A stretch of DNA of 64,000 nucleotides. Source: Malurus cyaneus samueli (Eukaryota > Chordata > Aves > Passeriformes > Maluridae). Shown one piece after another: positions 52,001 through 63,335 of the stretch; position 1 is the stretch's first letter; every line of letters begins with the position of its first letter. Under the pieces are notes generated by a model that made no database searches, had not been told where the DNA came from, and saw only the letters and a program-made list of their open reading frames with translations. Made by a program: the position numbers and the translations under genes. The stretch spans positions 33,728,387 to 33,792,386 of the forward strand of contig CM019218.1 of the NCBI GenBank assembly GCA_009741485.1. Reading direction: 5' to 3'.

Positions 52001-55000
52001 GAAACAAAACTTGTTCTTCACCTGAAATAACAAAACTTACTTGATGCTTTTTTCTGACAGCTTGCAGCTGAAAACCTACAACTGCTATAGTAGGTGAATT
52101 AAACTTCAACAAAGAAATGAATGAAAAATTGTGTAACCAGAGCTGGTTTCTTTTTTTCCCAGGTTCATCCTTGCTTGTCTCTTCAGGGCACTGTCAACAA
52201 AGAGGAAAACACAAAAGAGAAACAGCAAGGTAGGGCTGCCTGAAGAGCTTAAGTCATCACTACTCTTCAACATGTTTGTTCCTTAAGAGAAAGAGGAGAC
52301 TTGATTCTCTGTCTGTACAATGCCTTTTAATTAACTGACAGAAAAATTTACTTTTTATGTCAGTTTTGCTTTTATTTTTAAAAATTAATAATATAGGCTG
52401 TTTTCTGCTGGGTACCACACTTCTGCTTGTGTTTTCATAGCCTCAGCTGCACTTAATAAGTACTTGATTGTCAGCATTTATAGAAATCTCTCCTGTGGTC
52501 CAAACTTCTTTTTCTAATGCACAGGATGCTGTGAGGTCAAGGTGTCTGTCCCAGGGGCCTATCAAAAGCAGTTGTCTATTCCTTGGACACCAGAAAATGA
52601 GAAGGATTATGAAACCTCCTTTGTCTTTCACGTGGATAAAGAAATAGGTCCAGAACTGCAAGTGGAGCTGGAGCAAACCATATCTGTCCTACAGGTAAGC
52701 ATCCATGCTGATTCCACAGAGTTACAAGAGAGATTAAGTTTTTCTCTATTGTTGTTTTTCACACATTACCAATTAAAAAAATATCGTTAAAAAATGTCAG
52801 ACTCCCCTGAATCTTTGACATTGCATAAGGAGGTGAAATTACCTTAGAAGTATACTCTCCCCAAAAATTTGACATCTGTTCAAACTCAGGACTAAAAAAA
52901 TCTGCACAAAGCATGCTTGCTGCATGAAGACATCTTTGCTTTCATCTTTTGAGATACTCTATAGGAAGCCTTTTTTATTAGCAACTTGTATTTAGCTATG
53001 TCTATTACTTTGCAGTTTCTCCAGGTACCCGTGTAGTGACTGAATATTCATTTTCCAAAAATGAGAGCAAGGAAACTCTTGATGATGTTTTTTATCCCCA
53101 TGAGCAGTTGGGCAGTGTGATTGCCAGTGGTGACCTCGGCTGCTCTAGAGGCAGCTGTGGAGAAGAGGACACAAAAAAGGATGTGGGTGAATAGCTTTGC
53201 CAGGGCGGTCATTAGGCAGCAAATGTGACCTGAAGAGAGACACCTGGACTTAAATGGACAAAAACTCAGAGCCAGGCAAGCAAAAACATGGTAGAAGTCA
53301 ACCATGGAGATTGCTCCCGGTGGTAAACCTCAGCCAAACCACCCTGGTAGCTAGCAGAATGTATTCCTTCAACAGTGGCACAGAGAACAGAATTTTTCAG
53401 TCTGACCTTTTCTTTCTCATCAGAGGATGGAGAGCGCCAGGAACATGGCAGTGTTGCTGCCCTGTAGCTAAATGCATTGATTTACCCCTGTTAGGAGGAG
53501 GGCAGTGAGCTTGGAGGGACAGGGAGCTCAGGACAGCAATTGTGGGTCAGAAGACACTGCCCAGTCCGTGGGTAGTCCTTGGTCTGATTTCACAGTCCTT
53601 GCCGTGACAAGGGTGCCAGCCCCTGGCAGTTCTGCACAGTGTTGTCTCCTCTGAGGGCTGAGCCTGTGGTTGGTGTGCTCTGTGGGCTTGAGTGTGACCC
53701 TCTGATGAGAGGTTTTAATTATTTTATTATTATTTTTACTATATTATTACATTTGGGAATCTACACACAGCTCTGTATTAACAGAGCTTGCCCCTTGCTA
53801 TGTGTGAAAAAACTCAAACATTTCCTGGAAAACTTTAATTTGCTCTGCTTTTGAAACTGATTAGTTTTTGTTTTTTTTTTTTTTTTTTTTTTTTGTTTTT
53901 TTTTTTAATTACGTGCTGCCACTTGTGTCCCTAAGGCAATTATCTTCTTTCCTATTTTGTGGTGGTTTTTATATGTATCCCTAAAGTTTTTCACCTTTTT
54001 GGTATCCTTGCCAAATTCTGCTTTGAAAGCAGAATGCAAGTTTGCTTGTGAGTTTTCTGACACATGCCAGAACACCACTATTTGTAGGGGGAATTTTATA
54101 CTTGAAGATCTTTCTCTTGTGGCACACAGGTATATTAAAAAAAACACGAAACAACAAACAAATAAAACCCCCCTAAAACTAAACCAACTCGAGCAACAAC
54201 AAAGAAACTACTTGAATGAAAAAAAGATCTGTCCCTGGCAAAGATCTGTCAAACAGAAAGCAGGATGCTCTTGAAAAGCCTTGGACTTTTGGGAAAGATT
54301 TAGCTAGAGTAATATTAAGAATTGTTTGCTGTATGATTGTTTTGATGTATAAAAGTCATACCTTTAACTTTTTTTCTGTGAATTTCAAATAACATTTTGT
54401 TTTTTAACAGGATGGAGTGAACCCTGATATTGAAAAGCATACTACCGTTCTGGGACTGGGGACTGTGCCAGTTAATTCCCTTCCTATTGGAGAAAAAGTT
54501 GATAGAATTGTTTCTTTGGGAGAGGTAATGTCAGTATTTTGCACTTGCTTTAACATGCATGAGCTGACCTTTCCCTCCATTGCCTTTAGGTGTTTGGAAA
54601 GTTGGGCAACCTGTGATTCTCAGGAGTGCTGTTTTCTTGGATGTCTTAGAATGAAGTAATGAGATTACTCAGTGCAGTTCTTCCAAAAATGCTTTCACGG
54701 CTGGGTCTTGCACAACAAATATAAATTTCATCACTTTTTCAAAGCAAAAAGTCTTGTCAGGGTGTGAAAGAAAAATACCAGAGAAGGGAAAAAGCAAGAC
54801 GCTTTTAGAAGTGATTTCCCTCACTGAGTATCTTTTTGCTTCCTGTGGAGACTATTAAAAATCTGTAAATTAGGTGCAGGGAAGGTGTTCCAGAGATGTA
54901 ATTTTATGGGTGAGGGTGCGGTTCTGGGTAGTATATGGTGACCCTGTTGTCATAGCCTTTATTTTGTAGCTCTACCTGTGAAATTGCTGTCAATTGCAAG

Positions 55001-58000
55001 ATGCGTTCTCTCTTTCCACAGGGAAAAAGTTTGGATATGAGTTTGAAAACTGAAGTGAGGTGAGTGGGAACACCAAAGTCCTTTGAAAATCAACAAAGGG
55101 CTTTGTTCTCATGGTAAAGGAGCTGAATGACTCTCCTTGCTGTTCTGGGGAGGTCTGTTCTCTCCACTGATCCCTTGGGATACATTAAACAAAAATATCT
55201 TTGATGGTTTTTGTTCTGAAGGCTGTGACTCTTCGCTTTGCAGTTATTATCTATGGGACTGGTGTTAATCCTGCTGAGTTCTGTACAAATACAAATGTTG
55301 TGTTTCTAATACTTCAATGTAAAATAGCTGATGGTGTAAGTATTGAGTAGTTTTGTTAGGCACAGATATTTCACAGAATATGTGCAGTGAGATACTGTTG
55401 GGTAAGAAAGGACACGTTCATGTGTGAAGAGCTTGAACTACGAAATAGGTGAAGGGTGCAAGAAAGGACTAAAAAGGAAAGAATAATGGAAAACAGAGCA
55501 GTTGTCTCGTAAGTTGAGGGGGTCAATTAAGCACAGTCAAAAACTGAAGATCTTGCTCCCCTTTTACAAATCCATGGAAAGTTAGTTGGTATTCAGTTGC
55601 CCCCTTCTGCCTCTTAAATTCAGAAACTTCTGATTTAAAATCCTTCCCCTCATTTCATGTTCATGTTGGTACAGTGATGTCAGTTGCTCCTCATACGATC
55701 TTCTTCACCTACTGAGAATCTTTTCTTCCTTTGTTAAGTTCCTAAAGTTAAATCTGAGTACTGTTTGACAGAAGCTTTGAATTTAAAGGAGAAATGCAGT
55801 ATGGAGAAGTTTCATTTTTAATTTCATAATCTGTGGTACAGAATAGCTGGTATATGCATGAAAATTTCACCTAAGAGTTTGATCCAGCTCAGATCAGGTC
55901 CTAGACAGTGTGTTCACAAAAGATTTTCACAATATTTTCCATGTTAGTAACAAAGCCTCTAAAATGTTGTGGGTTTTTGTCTTCTATTTTAGCTCTTGGG
56001 ATCTTGATATACGACTGGGTTTTGATCTCTGTAAAGAGGAGAGAGAATTTTTGGACAAAAGGAAGAAAGTGGTTTCTGAGGCACTGAGGAAGACTCTTCA
56101 GTTGAAAGAATCCCCTCCGAAAGATGAGGTACTGAGCACAGTTCTGTGGTGACACTGGTAAAATCCTTTATGCTTGGTTGATAATTTAGCAGTGTAAGAT
56201 TCTTTGCCTGCAACCAACTGAAAACATGGTTTACTTTCACCATGGTGTGAGATAGATCCCTGGAATGTTTCCATTCTGAAATCTCAAATGTTGTTATATT
56301 CTCAAATTTTGAGAGGGGCGTGTGTGTTTTGGAGCACAAAACATTGAAATTTCAGAACATACATACTTTCTTTAGTTGAACTCTTGTATCTTGGGCTTTG
56401 GGCTTGGAATTGTGATGGGGAAGTCTGTTTCAGAATGGTTAAAATGAAACTCACACTACAGAAATAGATTCTTAGTTGCTTATTTGAGAATGCTTATATC
56501 TACATAGCCTGATACCTTGCTCACTGGTATTTGGCTACTGTTATGAGAATAATTGCCTCTTGTATGTCTATTGTAAGAAAGTAAATGTGTGATAATATAC
56601 ATAATAATTTCAGTGAGTGACTGTCCCTAACACGACCCTGCTATGATTTATAGTAAAAAGTGTATTTCAATTACAAAACAGAGAAAAGTTCTACTTGAAA
56701 TCAAACCTGAAATTACTTAGAGTGTAAATAGAAATAGAGGGTTTTATCTGTATTTTTCATTCAAATGAGATTGAGACGGGATTAGTTCTGTAATTTATTG
56801 GCAATCAGAATTCTGTGATTGTGACCCCTGAGTTTGCTGTCTGCAGGTTCCAGTCGTGGCCGTGTTGGGGTCTGGAGGTGGGATGAGAGCACTGACATCG
56901 TTCTATGGCAGCCTGGCTGGGCTGCAGCAGCTGGGCCTTCTGGATGCTGCCATGTATCTCTGTGGGATCTCGGGCTCCACTTGGTAAGCAACATGCAGTG
57001 CTGAGTCCAGAAATTTACAAGTGAAGGTGGTAGTGTGGATGCAAAATAAGGCCAAAATGACATTTGTGCCGTCTGTAGGCAGACTGCAAGCCAAGTATTT
57101 TACCAGTTTTCACCTGTAAGTTCTGATGGGGATCCTGAAAAGTCCAAGAGATTGAGGATCATGTCCAACCCACGCAGCCACTGCTAAATTTATGAATCTT
57201 CTGCTTGAGCAAGTCTGATAACAGAATATTAGAACACATTTCATGGATAAAACTGCTGTGTGTTACACTGGCTTAAAAACCTTCCTCATTCCCCACCTCT
57301 TGCCAAGAAGATAACTGAGGTGGTGCAAGTCACTGGAAACATGTCCATGCAGGCCACTGTGTCATCACCTTCCAAAATGGCATACGTGGCTAAAGAGAGG
57401 CATGGAACCGTCTTGCCCTTTGGTGGACTGGAGCAATGTGCTGAAATATTAGACATGGCTAGAATGTTTCAGTTGCTCAGTTCTTGGAGTTTATGATGAA
57501 GTCATCGCTTGTTTTTGTGAAAGGATTTCACAGAGGAGTTGTGCAACCTGACAGTGTAATCCTTCCTTTCAAAGCTTTGTGTGTTGAATTGACTCCTCTG
57601 TACCTATTTCTCTGGCCTTTTTTGATTCAGAAATACTTCTGCACAAATGTAGGCATCTGTCTGGGTAGTCAAAGGTCCAAACTACCTTCTCCTTTCATCA
57701 GACCGGTGTTCTGGTGAAGGCTTTGGCTTCTGTTGCTGCATCCTGCCCCCTTGTTGCCAGCCAGCCCATCGTGGCTGTTCTGTTCTGTTCTATCAAATGT
57801 TAGCATATGTTTAGGGACTGCATCATGGGTGCTAGCATGTGATGCTTGGAATATCCTTGGAAGGCAGATTAGCAATCAGGATAAAGATATCCTGTAGGTG
57901 TCAGGTTTGCAGCACATTTTAGAGTTCAGAGATCCCTTGTTTATGGATTCTTTACTCTTTGTTTAGCTAGACTTCTCCAGTTCTGCAGCACTCATAACTC

Positions 58001-61000
58001 ATAATCAGCTGAAATTACTTTTTGCACGAGGGTCTTTATTACCAATGACATTAATATAAGCATTTTTAGGTGTTTATCGACATTGTACCAAGATCCTGAC
58101 TGGTCACAGAAAGACCTTCAAGATGCCATCAGAAGAGCTCAGGGTGCTGTGTCCAGCAGCAAAGCAGGGGCATTTTCCCCAGAACGCCTCAAGTACTATT
58201 TCCAGGAGCTGAATGCGATGGAGATCAGTGGACGGAAGGTTTCCTTTACGGATTTGTGGGGCCTTATTGTGGAATACTTCCTACAACAGAAGGTAAAAGA
58301 GTTCATGTTTGGATGTTTACTGCTGTTTGTCTTTCAAGTGGGAATTCTACCCATCCATGTGTTTAGAGTCAAGAAACCAATGACTCTCCACCTTTGTGAG
58401 CTGTTTTGATATAGGTGTTGCTGTGGAATAAACATAGTATCTTCTGTAGTAAAGTGTTTTTAAATCATATGGATCAGTGTTATAGAAAAATGCTGTGTTT
58501 ATTTGGAATGACTGTTATTAAATGAATAGTTTTTGTACTGGGCAGGAGAATGATGTTGGTTTTGCAGAAAGGAGTTGCTGTGGAGTATTTTCTATCTAAA
58601 TGAGATTGAAAATCAGAGGGATAACTAGTTTTAGAATGTCTAATGTTATTTATAATATGTAGCTGAAAAAATATTCTGGCCAAATCTAAGGATGTGCTTG
58701 GACAGTGGCAGGAAACTGGGCTTTGGATTAGTAGTACTTTAATCAGAAATGCTAAATATTTGAAGTATGGGTACAGAACTTGGCCTGACTGAAGTGCTCT
58801 CCTTCTTCCTTGCTTGTGACCAGGAAGATCCATCAAAGCTGTCTGATCAGCAAGAAGCAGTGAAATGGGCCCAAAACCCTTATCCTATCTATGCAGCTGT
58901 CAATGTGAGACCCAATATGAGCAGTGGTGACTTTGCAGGTATGAACATGGAAATTTATTTTTGTTTGCTGAATTCCCTGACTTCCTTTCATCTGTCCAGT
59001 TCCTTGGATAGTGAGCAGCTGATAACAGGAAATATGGCTCAAGCAGCAATTGGCAGTGTGAGAGGCAATAGGATACTGATTGACAGTGTTACCATCCTGA
59101 TAGCAAATGTCTTCATTGTGGCTAAAATGGAGAAATGAGATTCAGCACTGTTGGCCACTCCACACGTCTCTGTAGAAACTGCCTGAAATTTTTAGGAGCT
59201 GAGAAGATTCCTATAATACATGTGTCTGTGTCTGAATCAGAGAATTGGAGTCCTTGGTAGTTAGGTGACTGCTTTCTTCTGTAGTCTCAGACATAAAATT
59301 TGTGTAAGATTCATGTAAACTAATGGATTGGCCACCCTGTAGTATGTGTCATGAAAATTGTAGGTTTTAGTAGCCTGAGGTCTTACAGTGAAAACATGAA
59401 GGCCAGTCCTTCATTGAAACTTTAAAAACACTGCAACAGGTGGGGATAGATGAGTGAGACAGGAACACAAATGCTTCTGTCCATCTGTGTACTGCTATGG
59501 GGTTGTTTCTTTTATTCTGGAGCAGTGTGTGAGTAAAGTTCAAGAAGCATTTGAATATAACGCTTGCAGACACATGTTGTGGGTTTGGGATAATTTGTGC
59601 AGGGCCAGGAGTTGGACTACATGATCCTTCCGGGGATCTTTCAACTGTTTGTGAAAATCTTTCAAGCACAAGGGGACACTTTGATAAGAAGACAATGAAA
59701 TCTGACACCGTGGGTCTATTAAGTTTTCAAGTCAGTACTGCAGTAGTTTCTGGGAGATGGTGTGTAGTGCAAAGAAACGCTGAGAAAAATGAAGTAGCTT
59801 CCACTTTGGATGGAAAAGGGAGACATCAAAATGGTTTAAAGTAAATACAAAACAGGCAGATTATTTCCATAGTAAAAAAGTCAAGGTGGAGCAAGATAGA
59901 ATGAAAGCCTTCCCAAGAGTTTTTGTTACTTATATGTAGACAGAGGCTAGAGAAGAGGGGCAGGGAATTCCAGTGAATGTGACAAGTGGAAGGAGAGTCC
60001 CTTCTGTCTCCCTTGTGTGAACAGAAAAATATTTTCACTCCTGTTTACTCTGTGATAAGTAAATATCCTGTTGGCTTGTTCTTAGAATGGTGTGAGTTCA
60101 CTCCCTATGAAGTTGGATTTCGCAAATATGGAGCTTTTGTTCGAACAGAGGATTTTGACAGTGAGTTCTTCATGGGACGGCTTGTCCAGAAACATCCAGA
60201 GCCCAGGATTTGTTTTCTACAAGGTATGATCTTATGATAATGTTTAAATCATCATTTAAGGAGATGAAAAGGGACTTTGCTGCTTTTGGGACCTATAAAC
60301 CCAAGTCCATGCCTTTTTCCCTTCCAAAAGGACTTGAAGAAGTGAAATATGTCAAATTTTTCTCCAGAGTTTTAGGTGTTGGTTTGCAGTGTTACAGTCT
60401 GCTGTCCTGAGTCTGCAAGGTGACTCCATTACAGCTGCCTGTCAAAAATGTCTTCTTGTCTTCCTGTTCTCTTGCTGTCTTTTCTATGCTTTTCTCTTGG
60501 AAAAAAATTCTGCCTTATATTTTAACATCATAATTTGTCATGTGATTAACTCCAAGATTTTAATTCAAACATCACTTGTTAGAATAGTAGGGGTAAAATG
60601 ACAGCCCTCTCCCATGAAAAATGGCCTTTGGTTCCACCATGAAAAACCTTTTGAGTGTCAAATTCTTCCACATTTCTCCTGCAGGAATGTGGGGCAGTGC
60701 CTTTGCTGCAAGCTTGGATGATATCTGCCTGAAGGTGGTTGGTATAGGACTGAGCTTTCTGGATTCTTTCAAAGATGTTATCAAAGTTGTAGGTAAGAAC
60801 ACAAATGAAAATAGTTGGATTTTTCAAAAGATTGCTAATTTTGTAATGATCATAAATAATATGATGCAAAAATGTGCTGTATGTACTTTTCAAGATTTGC
60901 ATAAAGGGTGGATTGGGACAGATCTCTCATATCATATTCTATTCCCTTTGATCACACTTACAGTGAGGAGAGATATTATGTTTCTTTAGTACACTTCCTC

Positions 61001-63335
61001 TTCCTTATTTAAAAAAAAAACTTGTATCTGACTTTGACTATAAATTTCAGCTGGTTTGGGGAGCTGTCTTAAACACATATTAAAGTGCAGGAGTCGTAAT
61101 CATGAGAAGGGGAAGGACAGAAGCTGGATTGCTAAGCAGGAGGTTTTAAAATAGGCTTCCAGTTTCCCCCATGGTCTGCTTTTGGTAATATTGGATAAGC
61201 TGTTTTTATGTTTATGCATCCATTTGTTCATTGCAGTGAAAAGGAAATATTTTAGAGGCTGGGGCTTGTTCATGTACGTGGTTAAGGCTTTAGTGTAACT
61301 AGTGGAAGAAGAGAGGTTTTTTTTCCCTCTGCCTTTCCAGCCTGGTTCCCCCACCACACAACACTCTTTCTGTGTAATAAATGCTACTAAATGTGGTTGA
61401 CTGATGCTGTCTTATGTGACAGAAGTGCTTGTCCCTTGGTTACAAGAGTTTCTTTTGTGGGTTTGAAATTAATATGGGCATTGCTTCATGAGTAATGCTC
61501 TTCCCATTAAACGGGCCAAATATCATCCACCTATGGAATATGAAACTCATTCAAAATTCATTACAATACCCTTATTAGAGGGCAAATTCAGCCTTAGGAC
61601 AACTGGTTAAATATTGTAGAGAAAGGTCGGATTAAAATGTTGGAACTGGCATTTTGTGTATGTTTTGCATCCTTCTGTGGTTTCTGCAGACGACTGCCGA
61701 AGATTCCATTTCCGAGACCCAGCGCGACTGAAGACTCGCTTGGTCATACCTGGGGGCCCCTTGTTACAAATTTTCCAGGATTTCTTCAAGTCCCGGGTCA
61801 CATGTGGAGAAACCTTCAACTTCATGAAGGGATTGTATCTTCATAAAGATTATGTTAACATCAAGAAATTCGTCACTTGGAGAGGTAAATGAGTCTGTAT
61901 GTATGTGGGATCTTGTATAAGGTGCTAATATTTGATTTTATTCCAGGGAATATCCCTCTTCTTACACCACAGCAAAACATTTGATCCCCTATGTTTATTC
62001 TGCTGTATCTAATCATCAGACTTCACAAGTCAATCTCTGATGAAGGTGCATGTTGGAATGCCTTTTTTCTTTTTATGACACTAATACCAGCTTTGTTTGT
62101 TTCTTCTGCCAACAGGTGTGTAAAGAATCAATGTAGTTACTTGTGTTACTTGGGGTGTCTTTCAGGTACCCACCTGGATGCGTTTCCCAACCAGCTGACA
62201 CCCATGGATGACAGCTTGTATTTAGTGGATGGTGGCTTTTCTATCAACTCTCCCTTTCCCCTGGTACTTGAGCCAGAGAGGGATGTGGATGTTATCTTGT
62301 CGTTCAATTTTTCCTGGGAAGCTCCATTTGAGGTGAGAGATGTAGCTGAGCACTATTACATGAGCATGAAGGCACAGAATCATATTTGCAATAACAGCAG
62401 GTCAGTTGGTGTTGAATACGAGCACTGATGGACAAATGAATTAAAATAAATCCTTACGTCTTCCATGAAATCATAGAAGATTTTGGGCTGGAAGGGACAT
62501 CAAGGATCATCTCTCCTGCCCTCCTGCCACGGGCAGGGACATTTTCCACTAGACCAGTTTGCTCAGAGCCCCATCCACCCTGGCCTTGAACACTGCCAGG
62601 GATGTGGAGTCCAAACTTCTCTGGGCAACCTGTGCCAGTGCCTCCCCACCCTCACAGTGAACCATTTCCTCCAAACACCCACTCTGAACCTACCCTCCTT
62701 CAGCTTAAGGCCATTTCCCCCTGAACTGTCACTACATGCCCTTGTGAAAAATCCCTCTCCAGCTCTCATAAGCCTCCTTTAGCACTGGAAGTTGTTCTCA
62801 CGTCTCCCCAGTGCCTTCTCTTCTCCAGGCTGAGCCTCTCTTGCCTGGTCTTCATATGAAAAGTTACTGTGCTGTGCTTTTTCCTGTGAAGGTCATGAGT
62901 AAATATAAAGTTGACCACTGTAAGAAGATTCAAACTTTTTCAGAAGCCTAAATAGGTTGTTAGGTAAAATGACACTTTTTTTTTGGCATATAAGATAATT
63001 GTTACATGGATATATGCTCCTAAAGGAAAAATGGCTATTGGTGGTTTTCTTCATGCAAACAAGTTATTTTCTTTTGTGGATTGTAGTTAGATGATCTAAA
63101 AGGTATTGCTTCTATTGTATTGCAATTATTTTTATTTTTTGATAACAGGTTTTAGAGCTGACTCAGAAATACTGTGAGGAGCGGGAAATTCCTTTTCCAA
63201 AAATCAAATTTAGTGAGGAAGATGAAAAGAACCCAGAAGAGTGTTACATGTTTGTGGATGATAATAATCCAAAGGCTCCAATTGTACTCCATTTCCCACT
63301 GGTGAATGACACCTTCCAGAAATACAAAGCACCAG
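42960..63335 (+). CDS. PLA2G4F: PLA2G4F-like cytosolic phospholipase A2 (zeta), 19 exons, 3' end off the window
   Basis: Calcium-dependent group IV phospholipase releasing sn-2 fatty acids from membrane phospholipids. Exons: 42960-43070, 47323-47395, 47933-48069, 49315-49443, 50868-50908, 51486-51528, 52163-52229, 52525-52694, 54411-54524, 55022-55059, 55993-56128, 56847-56983, 58070-58292, 58824-58938, 60086-60223, 60685-60792, 61690-61884, 62166-62332, 63149-63335. The joined frame is 2329 nt (776 residues) without stops. Order: short N-terminal segment, C2 domain (about 42-155), linker (about 180-300), catalytic domain from about 305. Visible motifs: GSGGG at 361-365 (oxyanion loop), GISGS with Ser395 as nucleophile, VDGG with Asp680 as partner. 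Human PLA2G4F is 849 residues, so about 70 are missing at the right edge. Position next to VPS39 and gapless alignment of residues 1-44 with human zeta favour PLA2G4F over PLA2G4D or PLA2G4E. Confidence 0.85.
43071..47322 (+). other. PLA2G4F: PLA2G4F intron 1
   Basis: A 4.25-kb intron. It holds a CR1 fragment (46093-46280) and otherwise no gene I can support. An open block at 44049-44297 (preceded by TTTTCCAG) was considered as an exon and not accepted. Exon 1 joins exon 2 in frame without it. Confidence 0.65.
46093..46280 (-). mobile_element. CR1 LINE fragment
   Basis: Begins AAGAATCATAGAATTAAAGA and continues GAGTTGGAAGGGGCCTTAAA, GGGACACCTTCCACTAGACC and GGGCAACCTCTTCCAGTGCC. This is the reverse complement of a CR1 3' end, lying antisense in PLA2G4F intron 1. 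Confidence 0.92.
47323..49443 (+). CDS. PLA2G4F: PLA2G4F C2-domain exons 2-4
   Basis: Exons 47323-47395, 47933-48069 and 49315-49443 encode a C2 domain, the calcium-dependent membrane-binding module of cPLA2. Calcium-loop residues are visible: [14 protein letters not shown] (loop 1, two Asp), [11 protein letters not shown] (loop 2) and [12 protein letters not shown] (loop 3, three Asp). The acidic ligands expected of a calcium-binding C2 domain are thus kept. Confidence 0.88.
47490..47562. repeat. Strong AT-rich hairpin (inverted repeat)
   Basis: Left arm CTCATGTAAAGC (47490-47501) is perfectly complementary to GCTTTACATGAG (47551-47562). Inside it, TATATAATATAA (47509-47520) pairs with TTATATTATATA (47527-47538), leaving a 6-nt loop. 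An uneven internal loop separates the two 12-bp stems. It lies about 95 bp into PLA2G4F intron 2. Confidence 0.85.
52695..54410 (+). other. PLA2G4F: PLA2G4F intron 8
   Basis: A 1.7-kb intron. Its 53.05-53.70 kb part is more GC-rich than neighbouring introns and could be an old insertion, but I cannot assign it to a repeat family. A long T-run (53865-53906) lies further right and an A-rich run at 54135-54210. No exon is seen. Confidence 0.55.
53865..53906 (+). repeat. Poly-T tract
   Basis: Forty-two bases, all T except single G at 53870 and 53895, with an uninterrupted run of 24. It could be the tail of a minus-strand retroposed copy or simple slippage. No parent sequence to its right is recognised. 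Confidence 0.9.
56847..56983 (+). CDS. PLA2G4F: PLA2G4F exon with catalytic serine
   Basis: Encodes residues 354-398 and most of Trp399. [15 protein letters not shown] carries the glycine-rich oxyanion loop and Arg367, equivalent to the catalytic-pocket Arg of cPLA2-alpha. The exon ends in CGISGSTW with Ser395 in the GxSGS nucleophile elbow. The donor GTAAGC splits the Trp codon. Confidence 0.92.
59600..59655 (+). mobile_element. Short CR1 3'-end relic
   Basis: GGAGTTGGACTACATGATCC then TTCCGGGGATCTTTCAACTG resembles the sense-strand CR1 3' end (GTTGGACTAGATGATC, CCCTTCCAAC). It is the only CR1-like piece of the window in + orientation, apart from the SINE tail. It is short and diverged. Confidence 0.65.
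62166..62332 (+). CDS. PLA2G4F: PLA2G4F exon with catalytic aspartate
   Basis: Encodes [10 protein letters not shown], then [15 protein letters not shown], with Asp680 in the conserved DGG of patatin/cPLA2 lipases. It ends in EAPFE at donor GTGAGA. Together with Ser395 the catalytic dyad is complete, so this looks like an active enzyme. Confidence 0.92.
62466..62856 (-). mobile_element. CR1 LINE fragment
   Basis: Begins ATGAAATCATAGAAGATTTT, then GGGCTGGAAGGGACATCAAG, GGGCAGGGACATTTTCCACT and CTTCTCTTCTCCAGGCTGAG. This is the reverse complement of a CR1 3' region, lying antisense in the PLA2G4F intron between 62332 and 63149. Confidence 0.93.
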
